Source: Albirhodobacter sp048262715
GTDB lineage: Bacteria; Pseudomonadota; Alphaproteobacteria; Rhodobacterales; Rhodobacteraceae
DNA length: 64,000 bases
Reading direction: 5' to 3'
NCBI GenBank assembly: GCA_048262715.1
Contig: JBLXEV010000004.1
Coordinates: forward strand, 266,755 to 330,754
The notes under the pieces were generated by a model. The model was given only the letters and a program-made list of their open reading frames with translations, was not told the DNA's origin and made no database searches. Below are positions 7,315 to 15,997 of the stretch, one piece after another (within the stretch, counting starts at the first letter, position 1; every line of letters begins with the position of its first letter). The position numbers and the translations under genes are program-made.

Positions 7315-9240
7315 ATGAGTTCTGGCCGCGATGAGATGGAGTTGAAGGAAGAGGCAATCCGCGCGCATTATGCGGCGGCGGGAGAGATGCTGGCGGGGTT
7401 CGATCACGCGCCACGGATCGCGAGTCCTGCCGATGTGGCGGCGCCTGAACGCTCGCCCGGGATCGGCACGCGGCCCCGGTTCCGCTCCACCACGCCGGGA
7501 TTGGTGACGCGCTCGACGGCCCGCTCGGAAGGGGTGCGGATCGCAGTGCGGGTGCTGGGCGGGGAAGACATCCCCTCGGTCGCGGGGGCTTCGGTGCTGC
7601 AAGCGCTCCGCCGTGCTTTGGCAATTGCGCTTGCGATTGGCGAGGCTGTCTCCGAGGTCACGGGCCTCACCGAGTTGAAGCGCGCAAATCTCGCGGGGCG
7701 CTTGCCGCAGGCGCGCGCGGCGGAATTCTCTGAACTGCTGGCAGCGGAAGCGCTGGCCGTACTTTCGACCTTCGCGAATGCCACCGCATTTTTGCTGGCC
7801 CCTTTGGCGGGGGAGGGCTCGGTCGAGATTGGCGAGGTCGAGGAGATCCTCACCGATAATGCGTCGCTTGCCCTTTACGGCGCGCTTTGGGAGTTGGATC
7901 AGGATCTGGCCGCGTTAGGCACGGATGAGACGCGAATGGTGGAGGTCGTGCTTGCCTATTCTGAGGCATTAATGGCGAAGGTGCGGGCGCGCGGCGAAGG
8001 GGCGGCGCGGATCGGCGCATTTTCCGGCGCGACATGGCGCGTGGAGGCCGACGACTTCCCGATTGCGGGCTTCGAACCGGCGCGCAAGGCGCGCGGCACC
8101 ACGCTGACGATGCAGTTCAAAAAGCCTGAAGAGGTGGTGGGCAACCACATCGCGAAATATCAGGCGATGCGTTTGGCGAAGATGCTTATGGCTTATGATT
8201 TCGAGCGGAAATTAAATCCGTTTGCCGAGCTGGGCGGGTTCATTTTCACCTTCATGGGCGACGGCAAACCGGGGACAGGAAAGACAACGCTGATTCAGAT
8301 GATGGCAGGGCTGCTCAACGAGTATTGTCAGGTCGCAGGCTATGCGTTCCGCTATCAAAACCTGTCGATTGATCAGGTGGACAGCTATCAGGGGAAATCG
8401 GGGCAAAACGCAAAGGCGTTTATTTCCAATGTCATGGACCCGTCCGTGATCGGGTTTGGCACGATTGATGATATTGACCAGATCGCGGGCAAACGCGGTG
8501 ATCGGCAAAGCTCTGCAGGCCAGCAGGAGATCACGGCGGTGCTGATGGAGGCCTTTGCCGGGGCCAATACGGTGGTGCGCGGGAATTGCACCTTTGGGAT
8601 GTTTTCCAACTATCCCGAAAATGTCGATGACGCTTTGCGCCAGCGGGCGGGGGCGCGATTCTTGGTGGACGGCCCGCAGACGCGGGATGATTACATCGAT
8701 ATTTTGGCGCTTCTGTTGGGCAAGCGGCATGAGATCCCTATGGGAGACCACACGCTTTACGCCGCGCAGGAGATCCAGCGCGCTGTGGCCGAGAGCTATG
8801 AGGGCTATGCCCGCCCGCAAGAGCCGGGCTTGGTGCGTGTGTTCGAGGCGGTTGAGAGCCATGTGGGCGCGCTGGATACAGTGGCCAAGCTGGGCAGCTA
8901 TCTGAAGGCGATCCAAGAGGCCGACCCGCGCTTCACCGGACGCGCGATCAAGAATATCACCGACGCGGTCAAGGTCCGCGCGATGGATTTCGAGCTGCCC
9001 GATGAGTGGATGGCCGAGCCGGATCTGTTCCTGTTCAAGAGCTATGAAGAGAAGGCGGGGATGATTTCCGAGCTGCGCAAACCTGTGACGGCGCAGATGG
9101 TGATCCAAGAGATCAACCGCTATGCCGACTCGGAATTCCGCTATGCCGATAAATCCGACGAGGTCGCGATTGACGCGATGGTCCGCGATATGGGCCGCGC
9201 AGAAGCGGCCAAGCGGCGGTATTTGGAGGGGCACGGATGA
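7315..9240 (+). CDS. AAA+ family ATPase, third gene of the cluster
   Basis: 641 residues from ATG 7315 (an in-frame TTG at 7297 is possible). The N-terminal 270 residues are helical and unrecognised; the C-terminal part is a AAA+ module. The Walker A is GDGKPGTGKT at 315-324, an unusual extended form of the usual GPPGTGKT. The Walker B-like GTIDDID is at 382-388. A sensor-1-like Asn (SNYPENVDDAL, about 432) and putative arginine fingers follow in LRQRAGARF (442/444). It most likely acts as an oligomeric, ATP-driven remodelling enzyme. Its stop codon overlaps the next start (ATGA), implying translational coupling to a membrane protein. Confidence 0.8.
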   Translation: MSSGRDEMELKEEAIRAHYAAAGEMLAGFDHAPRIASPADVAAPERSPGIGTRPRFRSTTPGLVTRSTARSEGVRIAVRVLGGEDIPSVAGASVLQALRRALAIALAIGEAVSEVTGLTELKRANLAGRLPQARAAEFSELLAAEALAVLSTFANATAFLLAPLAGEGSVEIGEVEEILTDNASLALYGALWELDQDLAALGTDETRMVEVVLAYSEALMAKVRARGEGAARIGAFSGATWRVEADDFPIAGFEPARKARGTTLTMQFKKPEEVVGNHIAKYQAMRLAKMLMAYDFERKLNPFAELGGFIFTFMGDGKPGTGKTTLIQMMAGLLNEYCQVAGYAFRYQNLSIDQVDSYQGKSGQNAKAFISNVMDPSVIGFGTIDDIDQIAGKRGDRQSSAGQQEITAVLMEAFAGANTVVRGNCTFGMFSNYPENVDDALRQRAGARFLVDGPQTRDDYIDILALLLGKRHEIPMGDHTLYAAQEIQRAVAESYEGYARPQEPGLVRVFEAVESHVGALDTVAKLGSYLKAIQEADPRFTGRAIKNITDAVKVRAMDFELPDEWMAEPDLFLFKSYEEKAGMISELRKPVTAQMVIQEINRYADSEFRYADKSDEVAIDAMVRDMGRAEAAKRRYLEGHG

Positions 9241-9584
9241 GCTGCGGTGACCTCATCCTTTGGGCGTTGGGCATGAATCTGTGGGCCTTACTGGGCGCGA
9301 TTTTTCTTGGCTGGGTTTTGGCGGTGGCGTTCACGCCCCCGATGCTTCTCTGGCGGATCCTTCTCGGGCTTGGGATCACATGGTTTGCATCGGAGTATGT
9401 GTTTGGGCCAGCGGGGATGCTGGTGACGTTCTGGGATGCGCCCGATGCGGCGGCTATCTGCGGCACTGGCATAGATGCGACGCTGGTTTACCTGGTCTTG
9501 GCGCCGATGATCGCGCTGCCCATCTCGGCACTTTTCTGGCGCCGTGGGCGGATTCACCGGATGACGAATGAGGCGAGGCAATGA
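9237..9584 (+). CDS. small integral membrane protein, fourth gene of the cluster
   Basis: 115 residues with three likely membrane helices (about 6-30, 36-60 and 80-100) and a basic C-terminal tail, WRRGRIHRMTNEARQ. Both ends overlap neighbours by ATGA, so its synthesis is coupled to the ATPase before it and the large unknown protein after it. No family recognised. It could be a membrane anchor for the ATPase complex. Confidence 0.7.
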   Translation: MSCGDLILWALGMNLWALLGAIFLGWVLAVAFTPPMLLWRILLGLGITWFASEYVFGPAGMLVTFWDAPDAAAICGTGIDATLVYLVLAPMIALPISALFWRRGRIHRMTNEARQ

Positions 9585-10903
9585 AGCGCCTGATCGACAA
9601 AGGGCTGATGTTTGGCAATCTGATGCGGGTAGAGAGCCCCGCGCTGGTGGAGCGGTATAACCGCGCGCTGACGCAGCTTTCAAACCGGCGCACGGGGTTG
9701 GAGGCGTTCCATATCGACATTTCCGGCTACTCGCCCGAGGTGGCGGATGAGTTAGGGGATCCGCTGTATCTAAACCCGAACGGATGCAACCGACAGTTCA
9801 TCTTGCTCGCCCCAGAACAGAAATCGGCCCCAATTCTGGAGGCGAAGTTCTCGATGACGCGCGAGATCTTGCGGCGGTTCATCGTTGAGAATGAGGCGCA
9901 GGTGTTTTCCCTGACGGCTCGAGATGCGATCTGCGGGGAGATCGAGAATTCTGTCTTCGATCTTCACGATGCTGACCGGCTTCGCGATATCCGCTGGCTC
10001 ACGGTGGTTGCAGATACGACGGGCAATCATGTGGCCGAGGCAGATCGCCTCACGGGATTGATCGAGCGGTTTCGTAGTCAAGACACCGCTTGGTTCGATG
10101 ACGATCTGATCCGTGATATAATTGAAACGGCGCGCAAAACAGGCGATGTGACGCGCCACCCAATCGCGCTGCGCACTACGCAATTCGAGGCGGAGGATTT
10201 CTGGACAGCGCATTTCGGCGGCGTCTATCTGTTCCGCTCAACATGGAAGCCCACCGCGATCTATATGGGGGCGCGGCCTGACGGGCTTGCGATCGAGCAG
10301 CTTTATTCCGGCGTGCAGCACAATGAGATCGCGCAATTTCTGGAACAGAACGGGCTGGTGGAGCCAATTGTGACCGCGCGCGGCTCGCAGGCGGGGGCGG
10401 TCTTGCGGCAGAAGATGGATTTTATCCTCGTCGATGCGGCGGCGGAGCTAGGGATCCCGCAGGTCGGCTCGCGCAGGGAACTCCGCGCCGTGGCGCAACG
10501 ATTGGGGGCGCAACTGCCGCCCGCGTTTAATGGCCTGGCTGCGCTCTTGCGCTGGGCCGAGGCGGATGGGTCCTGGCCCGCGATTGATTCCCGCCATCCG
10601 GCCTATTTCTACACGTTGCGCGCGCGCCAAGGACCGTTGCGGGATTTGGTGAATATGCTCTTGGCGGAGCTTGCGCCGCTGGATGTAAGGGCGCTCTATA
10701 TTTGCCATAAGGAGTTATTCTATCGGCTCTACGCGGGCTGGCCCGAAATCAAGCGCGCCTATGTGGCGGATTTCCTCGAGAAAGAGTATCTAATTGACAA
10801 GGCAGGCGCGCGCGCACGGCTTTATGGCGCGGAGCCCGCGATGGCGGTGCGCGAGAGTGTTGAGTTGGTCGGGCCTTGGGGGCCGGTGATCGGGGGGGCG
10901 TGA
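9581..10903 (+). CDS. uncharacterised 440-residue protein (DUF6638-like), fifth gene of the cluster
   Basis: 440 residues from ATG 9581, overlapping the previous stop. From memory this resembles a Rhodobacterales protein family labelled DUF6638 (N-terminus RLIDKGLMFGNL, then ESPALVERYNRAL); I cannot confirm that here. It is soluble, without signal peptide or membrane helices. A hydrophilic beta-rich first half precedes a helical C-terminal half containing LYICHKELFYRLYAGWP. No catalytic motif was recognised. Its stop overlaps the next start (TGATG). Confidence 0.65.
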   Translation: MKRLIDKGLMFGNLMRVESPALVERYNRALTQLSNRRTGLEAFHIDISGYSPEVADELGDPLYLNPNGCNRQFILLAPEQKSAPILEAKFSMTREILRRFIVENEAQVFSLTARDAICGEIENSVFDLHDADRLRDIRWLTVVADTTGNHVAEADRLTGLIERFRSQDTAWFDDDLIRDIIETARKTGDVTRHPIALRTTQFEAEDFWTAHFGGVYLFRSTWKPTAIYMGARPDGLAIEQLYSGVQHNEIAQFLEQNGLVEPIVTARGSQAGAVLRQKMDFILVDAAAELGIPQVGSRRELRAVAQRLGAQLPPAFNGLAALLRWAEADGSWPAIDSRHPAYFYTLRARQGPLRDLVNMLLAELAPLDVRALYICHKELFYRLYAGWPEIKRAYVADFLEKEYLIDKAGARARLYGAEPAMAVRESVELVGPWGPVIGGA

Positions 10904-11187
10904 TGGTTGCATTGCTGCGGTTGAGCGTTTTCGGGCTGGTCGCTCTAACGGTGTTTTACTGGATTATGCGCATCTATCTGCGATCGGTCCACCGCGAGCA
11001 GCTTGAGAACGACTGGGATGCAGATCACCCCGACGATCAGCCAAGGGACGAGGCTGCGCGCGAGGCTTTTGTAGAGCAGGGGATGCAGCGCTACGCGCGC
11101 AGCCTGCGTGTACAATTGGTATGGCTGGTCTATATCATTCCGATCACGGTGGTCGGTGTGCTGATTTATCTCGTGAATTACGCGTGA
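10903..11187 (+). CDS. small membrane protein, sixth gene of the cluster
   Basis: 94 residues from ATG 10903, which overlaps the previous TGA. One membrane helix lies near the N-terminus (residues 4-24) and one near the C-terminus (about 70-92), with an acidic loop between (ENDWDADHPDDQPRDEAA). The loop would face the cytoplasm or the periplasm depending on topology. Family not recognised. The tight coupling argues that it works in the same complex as its neighbours. Confidence 0.65.
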   Translation: MVALLRLSVFGLVALTVFYWIMRIYLRSVHREQLENDWDADHPDDQPRDEAAREAFVEQGMQRYARSLRVQLVWLVYIIPITVVGVLIYLVNYA

Positions 11188-11194
11188 GGCGAAA

Positions 11195-11839
11195 ATGAAA
11201 TACGTTAAATGGACTTTCCTGTCGCTGATCGCGATCCTGCTGTTCTCCTTCTTCCACTACACCTTGCCGCAGCATGACGTTGTGCGGGTTGTGGGCACCG
11301 AGAACCGCCGGATCGACTTTGGCGAGAATTCGTTCTTCTGGGCGACGGCGGATGTCGGCACGACGGGGGGAACCAACCGCGATGTGTTCTTCATCCAGAC
11401 CGTGCTGCCCAATGGCAAGCCGATGGTGTACCGCAACGAGGATACGGGCTGGGGCTGGCCGCCCTATTTCAAGCTCGATTCCTCGAACCTTCAGGCGCAA
11501 GCGCAGTCAATGATCTCGCCCGCGACGGCCCCTGAATGGGTGATGGTGACGCATTATGGTTGGCGCAACGAGTGGTTTACGATCTTCCCGAACGCCATCG
11601 CGTTAAAAGAAGTCGATGGTCCTGATGCGACGGTGGTGCCATGGGTGAATATTACGATTCTGGTTGTGCTCTTGCTGCTGGTGCTGACGATCCGGGCGAT
11701 CTTCTTGCAATTCAAGCAACGCTCAATTGATCCGGTGCTCGATGACATTGGCGACGCATGGGATGATGTTGAGGATGGCGCCGGAAATGCGCGCAACAAA
11801 GCGCGGGGCTTCTGGGGCCGGATGTTTGGCAAGAAATAA
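11195..11839 (+). CDS. DUF1523 family membrane protein, last gene of the cluster
   Basis: 214 residues. The start MKYVKWTFLSLIAILLFSFF is a membrane anchor. The region from HYTLPQHDVVRV to NEDTGWGWPPYFKLD and HYGWRNEWFTIFPNA is characteristic of DUF1523 (PF07509), a family with no known function. A second helix lies at about 150-170, followed by a charged cytoplasmic tail. It therefore has a periplasmic domain of about 120 residues between two helices. It follows the previous gene by 7 bp and ends just before a strong terminator, closing the operon. Confidence 0.8.
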   Translation: MKYVKWTFLSLIAILLFSFFHYTLPQHDVVRVVGTENRRIDFGENSFFWATADVGTTGGTNRDVFFIQTVLPNGKPMVYRNEDTGWGWPPYFKLDSSNLQAQAQSMISPATAPEWVMVTHYGWRNEWFTIFPNAIALKEVDGPDATVVPWVNITILVVLLLLVLTIRAIFLQFKQRSIDPVLDDIGDAWDDVEDGAGNARNKARGFWGRMFGKK

Positions 11840-11872
11840 TTTGTGCAGGAGGGGCAGAAGCCGGCTTCCGCG

Positions 11873-11918
11873 ATATAAAAGGGCGAGATCCTAATGGATC
11901 CCGCCCTTTTATATTTTT
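11873..11918 (+). terminator. terminator closing the seven-gene cluster
   Basis: An 18-base stem with one mismatch (TATAAAAGGGCGAGATCC against GGATCCCGCCCTTTTATA), loop TAAT, followed by TTTTT. The A-rich left flank means it may also end grxD transcription from the other side. Confidence 0.88.
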
Positions 11919-11956
11919 GGAATTCCGCGACCTGAGGCCGCCCGTCTTCACCCGTC

Positions 11957-12316
11957 TTAGGCGTTGGCGGCGCGAATCTGCTCGGCGGCTTCCTTGTTGA
12001 AGGCCACGCCATTGGCCTCGAACAGGGTATCCAACTCGCCGGAAATCGTCATTTCGGTGATGATATCGCAGCCGCCGACGAATTCGCCTTTGACGTAAAG
12101 CTGCGGGATCGTCGGCCAGTCGGAGTAATCCTTGATGCCTTGTCGGATATCGGCATCGGCCAGAACGTTCACATCCTGATAGGTCACGCCCATGAAGTTC
12201 AGCACGCCCGCCACGCGGCTGGAGAAGCCGCATTGCGGCATCTCTTTGGTGCCTTTCATGAACAGAACAACGTCATTTTTTGTGACGGTTTCTTTGATTT
12301 GGTCGATCGCGGTCAT
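11957..12316 (-). CDS. grxD: monothiol glutaredoxin, Grx4 type
   Basis: 119 residues with the CGFS active site at 29-32 (MPQCGFSSRV), the glutathione-binding WPTIPQLYV and GGCDI segments, and the length typical of single-domain monothiol glutaredoxins. These bind a [2Fe-2S] cluster and hand it on, usually with a BolA partner. The bolA-like gene lies directly upstream on the same strand (37 bp), which supports a Grx-BolA complex in iron-sulfur delivery or iron sensing. Confidence 0.94.
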   Translation of the reverse strand: MTAIDQIKETVTKNDVVLFMKGTKEMPQCGFSSRVAGVLNFMGVTYQDVNVLADADIRQGIKDYSDWPTIPQLYVKGEFVGGCDIITEMTISGELDTLFEANGVAFNKEAAEQIRAANA

Positions 12317-12353
12317 CGCTTTGATCCTTTCGGAGGCCCCAGCGGGGCGCAGA

Positions 12354-12596
12354 TTATTCAGGGGTTTTGGTCGTCAGGGCAAGCGCATGTAGGGGCGCAT
12401 TCGCCCCGTCCATTGCGCCCTTGAGCGACGCAAACACAGCGCGCTGCTGTTGTACGCGGTTCATGCCTTTGAACGAGGCGTCAATCACCTCGGCGGCCCA
12501 ATGGTTCCCATCGCCCGCAAGGTCGGTGATGGTGATCTGCGCATCGGGGAAGTCGCTGCGGATCAGGGCTTCGATGTCATGTGCTTCCATCGGCAT
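12354..12596 (-). CDS. bolA: BolA family protein
   Basis: 80 residues; start ATG 12596 with GAGGAGA six bases upstream (the second Met at residue 3 is also possible). The signatures DGNHWAAEVIDASFKG and the C-terminal LHALALTT identify a short BolA/IbaG-type protein, including the conserved His that ligates the shared iron-sulfur cluster with a CGFS glutaredoxin. grxD follows in the same operon. Confidence 0.92.
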   Translation of the reverse strand: MPMEAHDIEALIRSDFPDAQITITDLAGDGNHWAAEVIDASFKGMNRVQQQRAVFASLKGAMDGANAPLHALALTTKTPE

Positions 12597-12700
12597 GGGG
12601 ATCTCCTCGTCCTATTGGGGGAATCTAGGGTGGCGCGGTGCAAGCTGCAAGGGGCGGCTTACAAAGGCCCTGCGGCGCTGGGTGTCTTACCTGCGCCTCC

Positions 12701-12762
12701 GGCGGGGATATTTGAACTCTTTGGAAACGGGATCGTCTTCCAGAGAGCCGAAATATCCTCGG
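12701..12762. repeat. imperfect inverted repeat with GGATATTT arms
   Basis: The left arm (12701-12726) and the reverse complement of the right arm (12734-12762) share GGATATTT, then CTCT, then TGGAA-AC. From memory, GC-rich 'CCTCCGGCGGGGATATTT' elements are common between genes in Rhodobacterales. It lies in the 200-base gap between purL and bolA; it could be a mobile intergenic repeat or a structured 3' end. Confidence 0.5.
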
Positions 12763-12767
12763 GGGGG

Positions 12768-12792
12768 GGCGGGGGGCAGACAGCCCCCCGCC
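12768..12792 (-). terminator. hairpin after purL
   Basis: Perfect 10-base stem GGCGGGGGGC/GCCCCCCGCC with loop AGACA, four bases past the purL stop. There is no T-run, so it is a processing or Rho-assisted end rather than a classic intrinsic terminator. Confidence 0.55.
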
Positions 12793-12796
12793 TGGT

Positions 12797-14959
12797 TTAG
12801 CCTGCAATCGCGGCGGCAAATGCCGTGCGATATGTAGTTGCGAGATCCGCCAGCGGTGCGGATTGCGTGCCGAAGGTGACGGCATCGCCACCGAAGGCCC
12901 CGACACGTGTGACGGTGACGCCAGCGGCCTTCGCTGCGGCCTCAATTGCGTCCGCGTTTTGCGTGGTCGCCGCGACGAGGTAGCGCGCCTGATCTTCGCC
13001 AAACAGCGTTGCGATATCGGCGGAGGTGAGCGTAACGCCCATACCCGCCTCATTCGCCATCTCGAAGGCCGCGAGCGCGAGGCCACCATCCGCGAGATCG
13101 GTGGCCGAAGCCAAGAGCTTGCGGTTGTCGCGCAGGAAGGTGCCGTTTTTCAGCTCTGCATCGAGATCAACATGCGGTGCGTCGCCAGTTTCATTGCCGA
13201 AGGCCTCAAACGCCAGCGCCGACTGGCCGAGGTGGCCTTTGGTTTCGCCGATCACCAGCGCCACATCGCCCGAGGCGGGCAGGCCCGCGATCAGATCGTC
13301 GAGGTTTTCAATCAGACCAATCGCGCCGATGGTCGGCGTCGGCAGGATGCCCGCGCCATCGGTCTCGTTATAGAGCGAGACGTTGCCCGAGACGATCGGC
13401 ACATTGAGCGCGCGCACGGCGGCATCGATCCCTTTGATCGCGCCGACGAATTGGCCCATGATTTCCGGCTTCTCGGGGTTGCCGAAGTTCAGGTTGTCGG
13501 TGGTCGCCAAGGGCAATGCGCCCACGGCGGTCAGGTTGCGGTAGGCTTCCGCCACCGCTTGCTTGCCGCCCTCGAACGGGTTTGCCTTGACGTAGCGGGG
13601 CGTCACGTCGGAGGTGAAGGCCACGCCCTTGTTGGTGCCGTGGATGCGGATCACGCCTGCGCCCATGCCCGGGCGGCGGATCGTGTCGCCCATGACTTGG
13701 GTATCGTATTGCTCAAAGACCCAGGCTTTCGAGGCGTAGTTCGGCGAGCCGATCAGCGCCCTGAGGCCGTCAATCGCGCTGATTTCAGGCAGAGCCGTCA
13801 TCGCGCCTGCGGCGGGTGTCTCGACCCACGGACGGTCATATTCCGGTGCGGAGGAAGAGAGTTCGGAGAGCTTCAGATCGGCTTTCACAACGCCATTGTG
13901 CAGGATCAAGAAGCGGTCTTCCGCGATGGTCTCGCCGACGATGGCGAAATCGAGATCCCATTTGACGAAGATCGCGCGGGCGATAGCTTCCATTTCCGGC
14001 TTCAAGACCATGAGCATCCGCTCTTGGCTTTCCGAGAGCATCATCTCATAGGCGGTCATGTTGGTTTCGCGCTGCGGCACGTTCTCGAGGTCGAGCTTGA
14101 TGCCGAGGCCGCCTTTGTCGCCCATCTCCACGGCCGAGCAGGTTAGGCCTGCCGCGCCCATATCTTGGATCGAGATGACGGAGCCTGAAGCCATCAATTC
14201 CATGCAGGCTTCCATCAGGCATTTCTCGGTGAACGGATCGCCGACTTGCACGGTGGGGCGTTTGTCCTCAATGGTGTCGTCGAACTCCGCCGAGGCCATG
14301 GTCGCGCCGCCGACGCCATCACGGCCGGTTTTCGCGCCGAGGTAGACCACCGGCATGCCGACGCCCGAGGCCGCCGAATAGAAGATTTTATCCGTATCGG
14401 CCAAACCCGCCGCGAAGGCGTTCACGAGGCAATTGCCGTTATAGGACGGGTGGAAGCGCACTTCGCCGCCCACATTCGGCACGCCGAAGCAATTGCCGTA
14501 GGAGCCAACGCCTTCAACCACGCCTTTGACGATGTGGTTGGTTTTCGGGTGGCTTGGCATCCCGAAGGACAGGCTGTCCATTGCGGCAATCGGGCGTGCG
14601 CCCATGGTGAAGACATCGCGCAGGATGCCGCCGACGCCGGTCGCGGCGCCTTGATGCGGCTCGATGTACGAGGGGTGGTTGTGGCTTTCCATCTTGAAGA
14701 CGATGGCTTGGCCGTCCCCGATATCGACCACGCCCGCGTTCTCGCCCGGCCCGCAGATCACTTGATCGCCGGTGGTGTGCAGGGTGCGGAGCCATTTTTT
14801 CGAGGATTTATACGAGCAATGCTCGTTCCACATCGCCGAGAAAATCCCCAGCTCGGTGAAGGTCGGCTCGCGGCCGATGATCTCTAAGATCCGCTCGTAT
14901 TCGTCGGGCTTCAGGCCGTGTGCGGCAATCAGGTCGGGGGTGATCTGCGGCTCGTTCAT
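12797..14959 (-). CDS. purL: phosphoribosylformylglycinamidine synthase subunit PurL
   Basis: 720 residues, the size of the small-type PurL that works with PurS and PurQ in de novo purine synthesis (FGAR + Gln + ATP to FGAM). The conserved NEHCSYKSSKKWL at 45-57 carries the catalytic His47. The ATP/Mg regions (VGDPFTEKCLMEA, ESQERMLMV) and the duplicated AIRS-like halves are present. GGAGTCC precedes the start. purS and purQ are not in this window. A large antisense reading frame over it is a codon-bias shadow. Confidence 0.96.
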   Translation of the reverse strand: MNEPQITPDLIAAHGLKPDEYERILEIIGREPTFTELGIFSAMWNEHCSYKSSKKWLRTLHTTGDQVICGPGENAGVVDIGDGQAIVFKMESHNHPSYIEPHQGAATGVGGILRDVFTMGARPIAAMDSLSFGMPSHPKTNHIVKGVVEGVGSYGNCFGVPNVGGEVRFHPSYNGNCLVNAFAAGLADTDKIFYSAASGVGMPVVYLGAKTGRDGVGGATMASAEFDDTIEDKRPTVQVGDPFTEKCLMEACMELMASGSVISIQDMGAAGLTCSAVEMGDKGGLGIKLDLENVPQRETNMTAYEMMLSESQERMLMVLKPEMEAIARAIFVKWDLDFAIVGETIAEDRFLILHNGVVKADLKLSELSSSAPEYDRPWVETPAAGAMTALPEISAIDGLRALIGSPNYASKAWVFEQYDTQVMGDTIRRPGMGAGVIRIHGTNKGVAFTSDVTPRYVKANPFEGGKQAVAEAYRNLTAVGALPLATTDNLNFGNPEKPEIMGQFVGAIKGIDAAVRALNVPIVSGNVSLYNETDGAGILPTPTIGAIGLIENLDDLIAGLPASGDVALVIGETKGHLGQSALAFEAFGNETGDAPHVDLDAELKNGTFLRDNRKLLASATDLADGGLALAAFEMANEAGMGVTLTSADIATLFGEDQARYLVAATTQNADAIEAAAKAAGVTVTRVGAFGGDAVTFGTQSAPLADLATTYRTAFAAAIAG

Positions 14960-15076
14960 GGAGTCCTCCGAAAGGGCGCGAAGTTTGCCGTTCTCTTAGG
15001 CTATCAATGGGCGCGGGGAAAGAGGCCGCGGCGTCACGCGGGGCGCATTTTCTAGGAAATGGGCGTGAAATGCGAA

Positions 15077-15101
15077 GACGCCCCCGAAATTCGGGGGCGT
15101 C
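15077..15101 (-). terminator. hairpin after the small exported protein gene
   Basis: GACGCCCCCGA/TCGGGGGCGTC, an 11-base stem with loop AAT, between the 15163-15708 gene and purL. The T-run is weak (TTCGCATTT), so efficiency is uncertain. Confidence 0.6.
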
Positions 15102-15162
15102 AGGTCGGCTCATCCGGTGATCTGCGCGATATCCATGCGCGGATTACCGTGGCGCGCGCAGG

Positions 15163-15708
15163 TTAGATCTGCGTTTCAAGGTTGTTCAGCAGATCCGAAA
15201 GGGTCCATGCCAGTTCGATCTGGCCGTCATTGGCCGAACCTTCCGGCACGTTGATTTTGAACTGCGACACTTTGGAATCGATGGTGTCCGAAAGTTTCAC
15301 GAGCACCGTGTCATAGCCTTCGCCCGAAGGGGTCACGCTTTCGATCGAGCCGATCGTCGCGTTATCAGCCGTGGTGACAGCGCCTTGCTCATTCAGCTCG
15401 GACTGGTTGTCCATGATGCCTTTGTCGTCTGCCAGTTGCTCATCGGCAGGGATTGCGGCTTCGCCCATCGAGCCACCGAATTCGGGCTGCGCGGTGCCAA
15501 GCTGGGCGTCGACAAGGCCGTATTCGCCGTCAACCACGTCGCTGGTCGGGACCATGCCGCTGGAAGTCATGTCGCGCTCGACCATGACGCTGCCGACTTG
15601 CGCATCCATGATGCCTGCGACGTTTTCCGATTTCGCGAGCGCAGGGCCTGCGACAGCGAGAACGCCAGCGAGAGTGGTCGAAGTGATGAGAGCGTTGAAC
15701 TTAGTCAT
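15163..15708 (-). CDS. exported protein of unknown function
   Basis: 181 residues from ATG 15708 (GGAGA upstream). A clear Sec signal peptide ends ALA at about residue 25. The mature protein is acidic and rich in Gly, Asp and Met; it contains IMDAQVGSVMVERDM and a C-terminal region TIGSIESVTPSGEGYDTVLV that is reminiscent of PRC-barrel strands, followed by VSQFKINVPEGSANDGQIEL. The PRC resemblance is weak. Probably periplasmic. It stands alone. Confidence 0.7.
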   Translation of the reverse strand: MTKFNALITSTTLAGVLAVAGPALAKSENVAGIMDAQVGSVMVERDMTSSGMVPTSDVVDGEYGLVDAQLGTAQPEFGGSMGEAAIPADEQLADDKGIMDNQSELNEQGAVTTADNATIGSIESVTPSGEGYDTVLVKLSDTIDSKVSQFKINVPEGSANDGQIELAWTLSDLLNNLETQI

Positions 15709-15997
15709 GTCTAATCTCCAATTCTTAATGCCGGATGGCGCTGCGTTAGTGCAGGTGGCCTGTTGTCCCGGCGTTTCATGGAGAGACAACCCGAGGGGCG
15801 ACGATTGGTTCAAACGCAATATTGTGAGGAAGCTGGCGCGGTTTTGAGGGAACTTTTGCGCCGAGGCGGGGTTTGCGCGCGCTCAATCCTTCTCTCTCGC
15901 GTCCAGCATTGCATTGAGGCTTGTTCGCGGTGGCGCGGGCTGACTGGTTTAGCTGCGCGTGCAGGTTGCGCGATGGGGGAGGCATTATAGGGAGAAT

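Noticed and set aside
12863..14146. 427-codon open frame antisense to purL
   Set aside because: purL is a full-length, conserved gene; the antisense product has no domain and an Arg/His-rich composition typical of GC-biased shadow frames.
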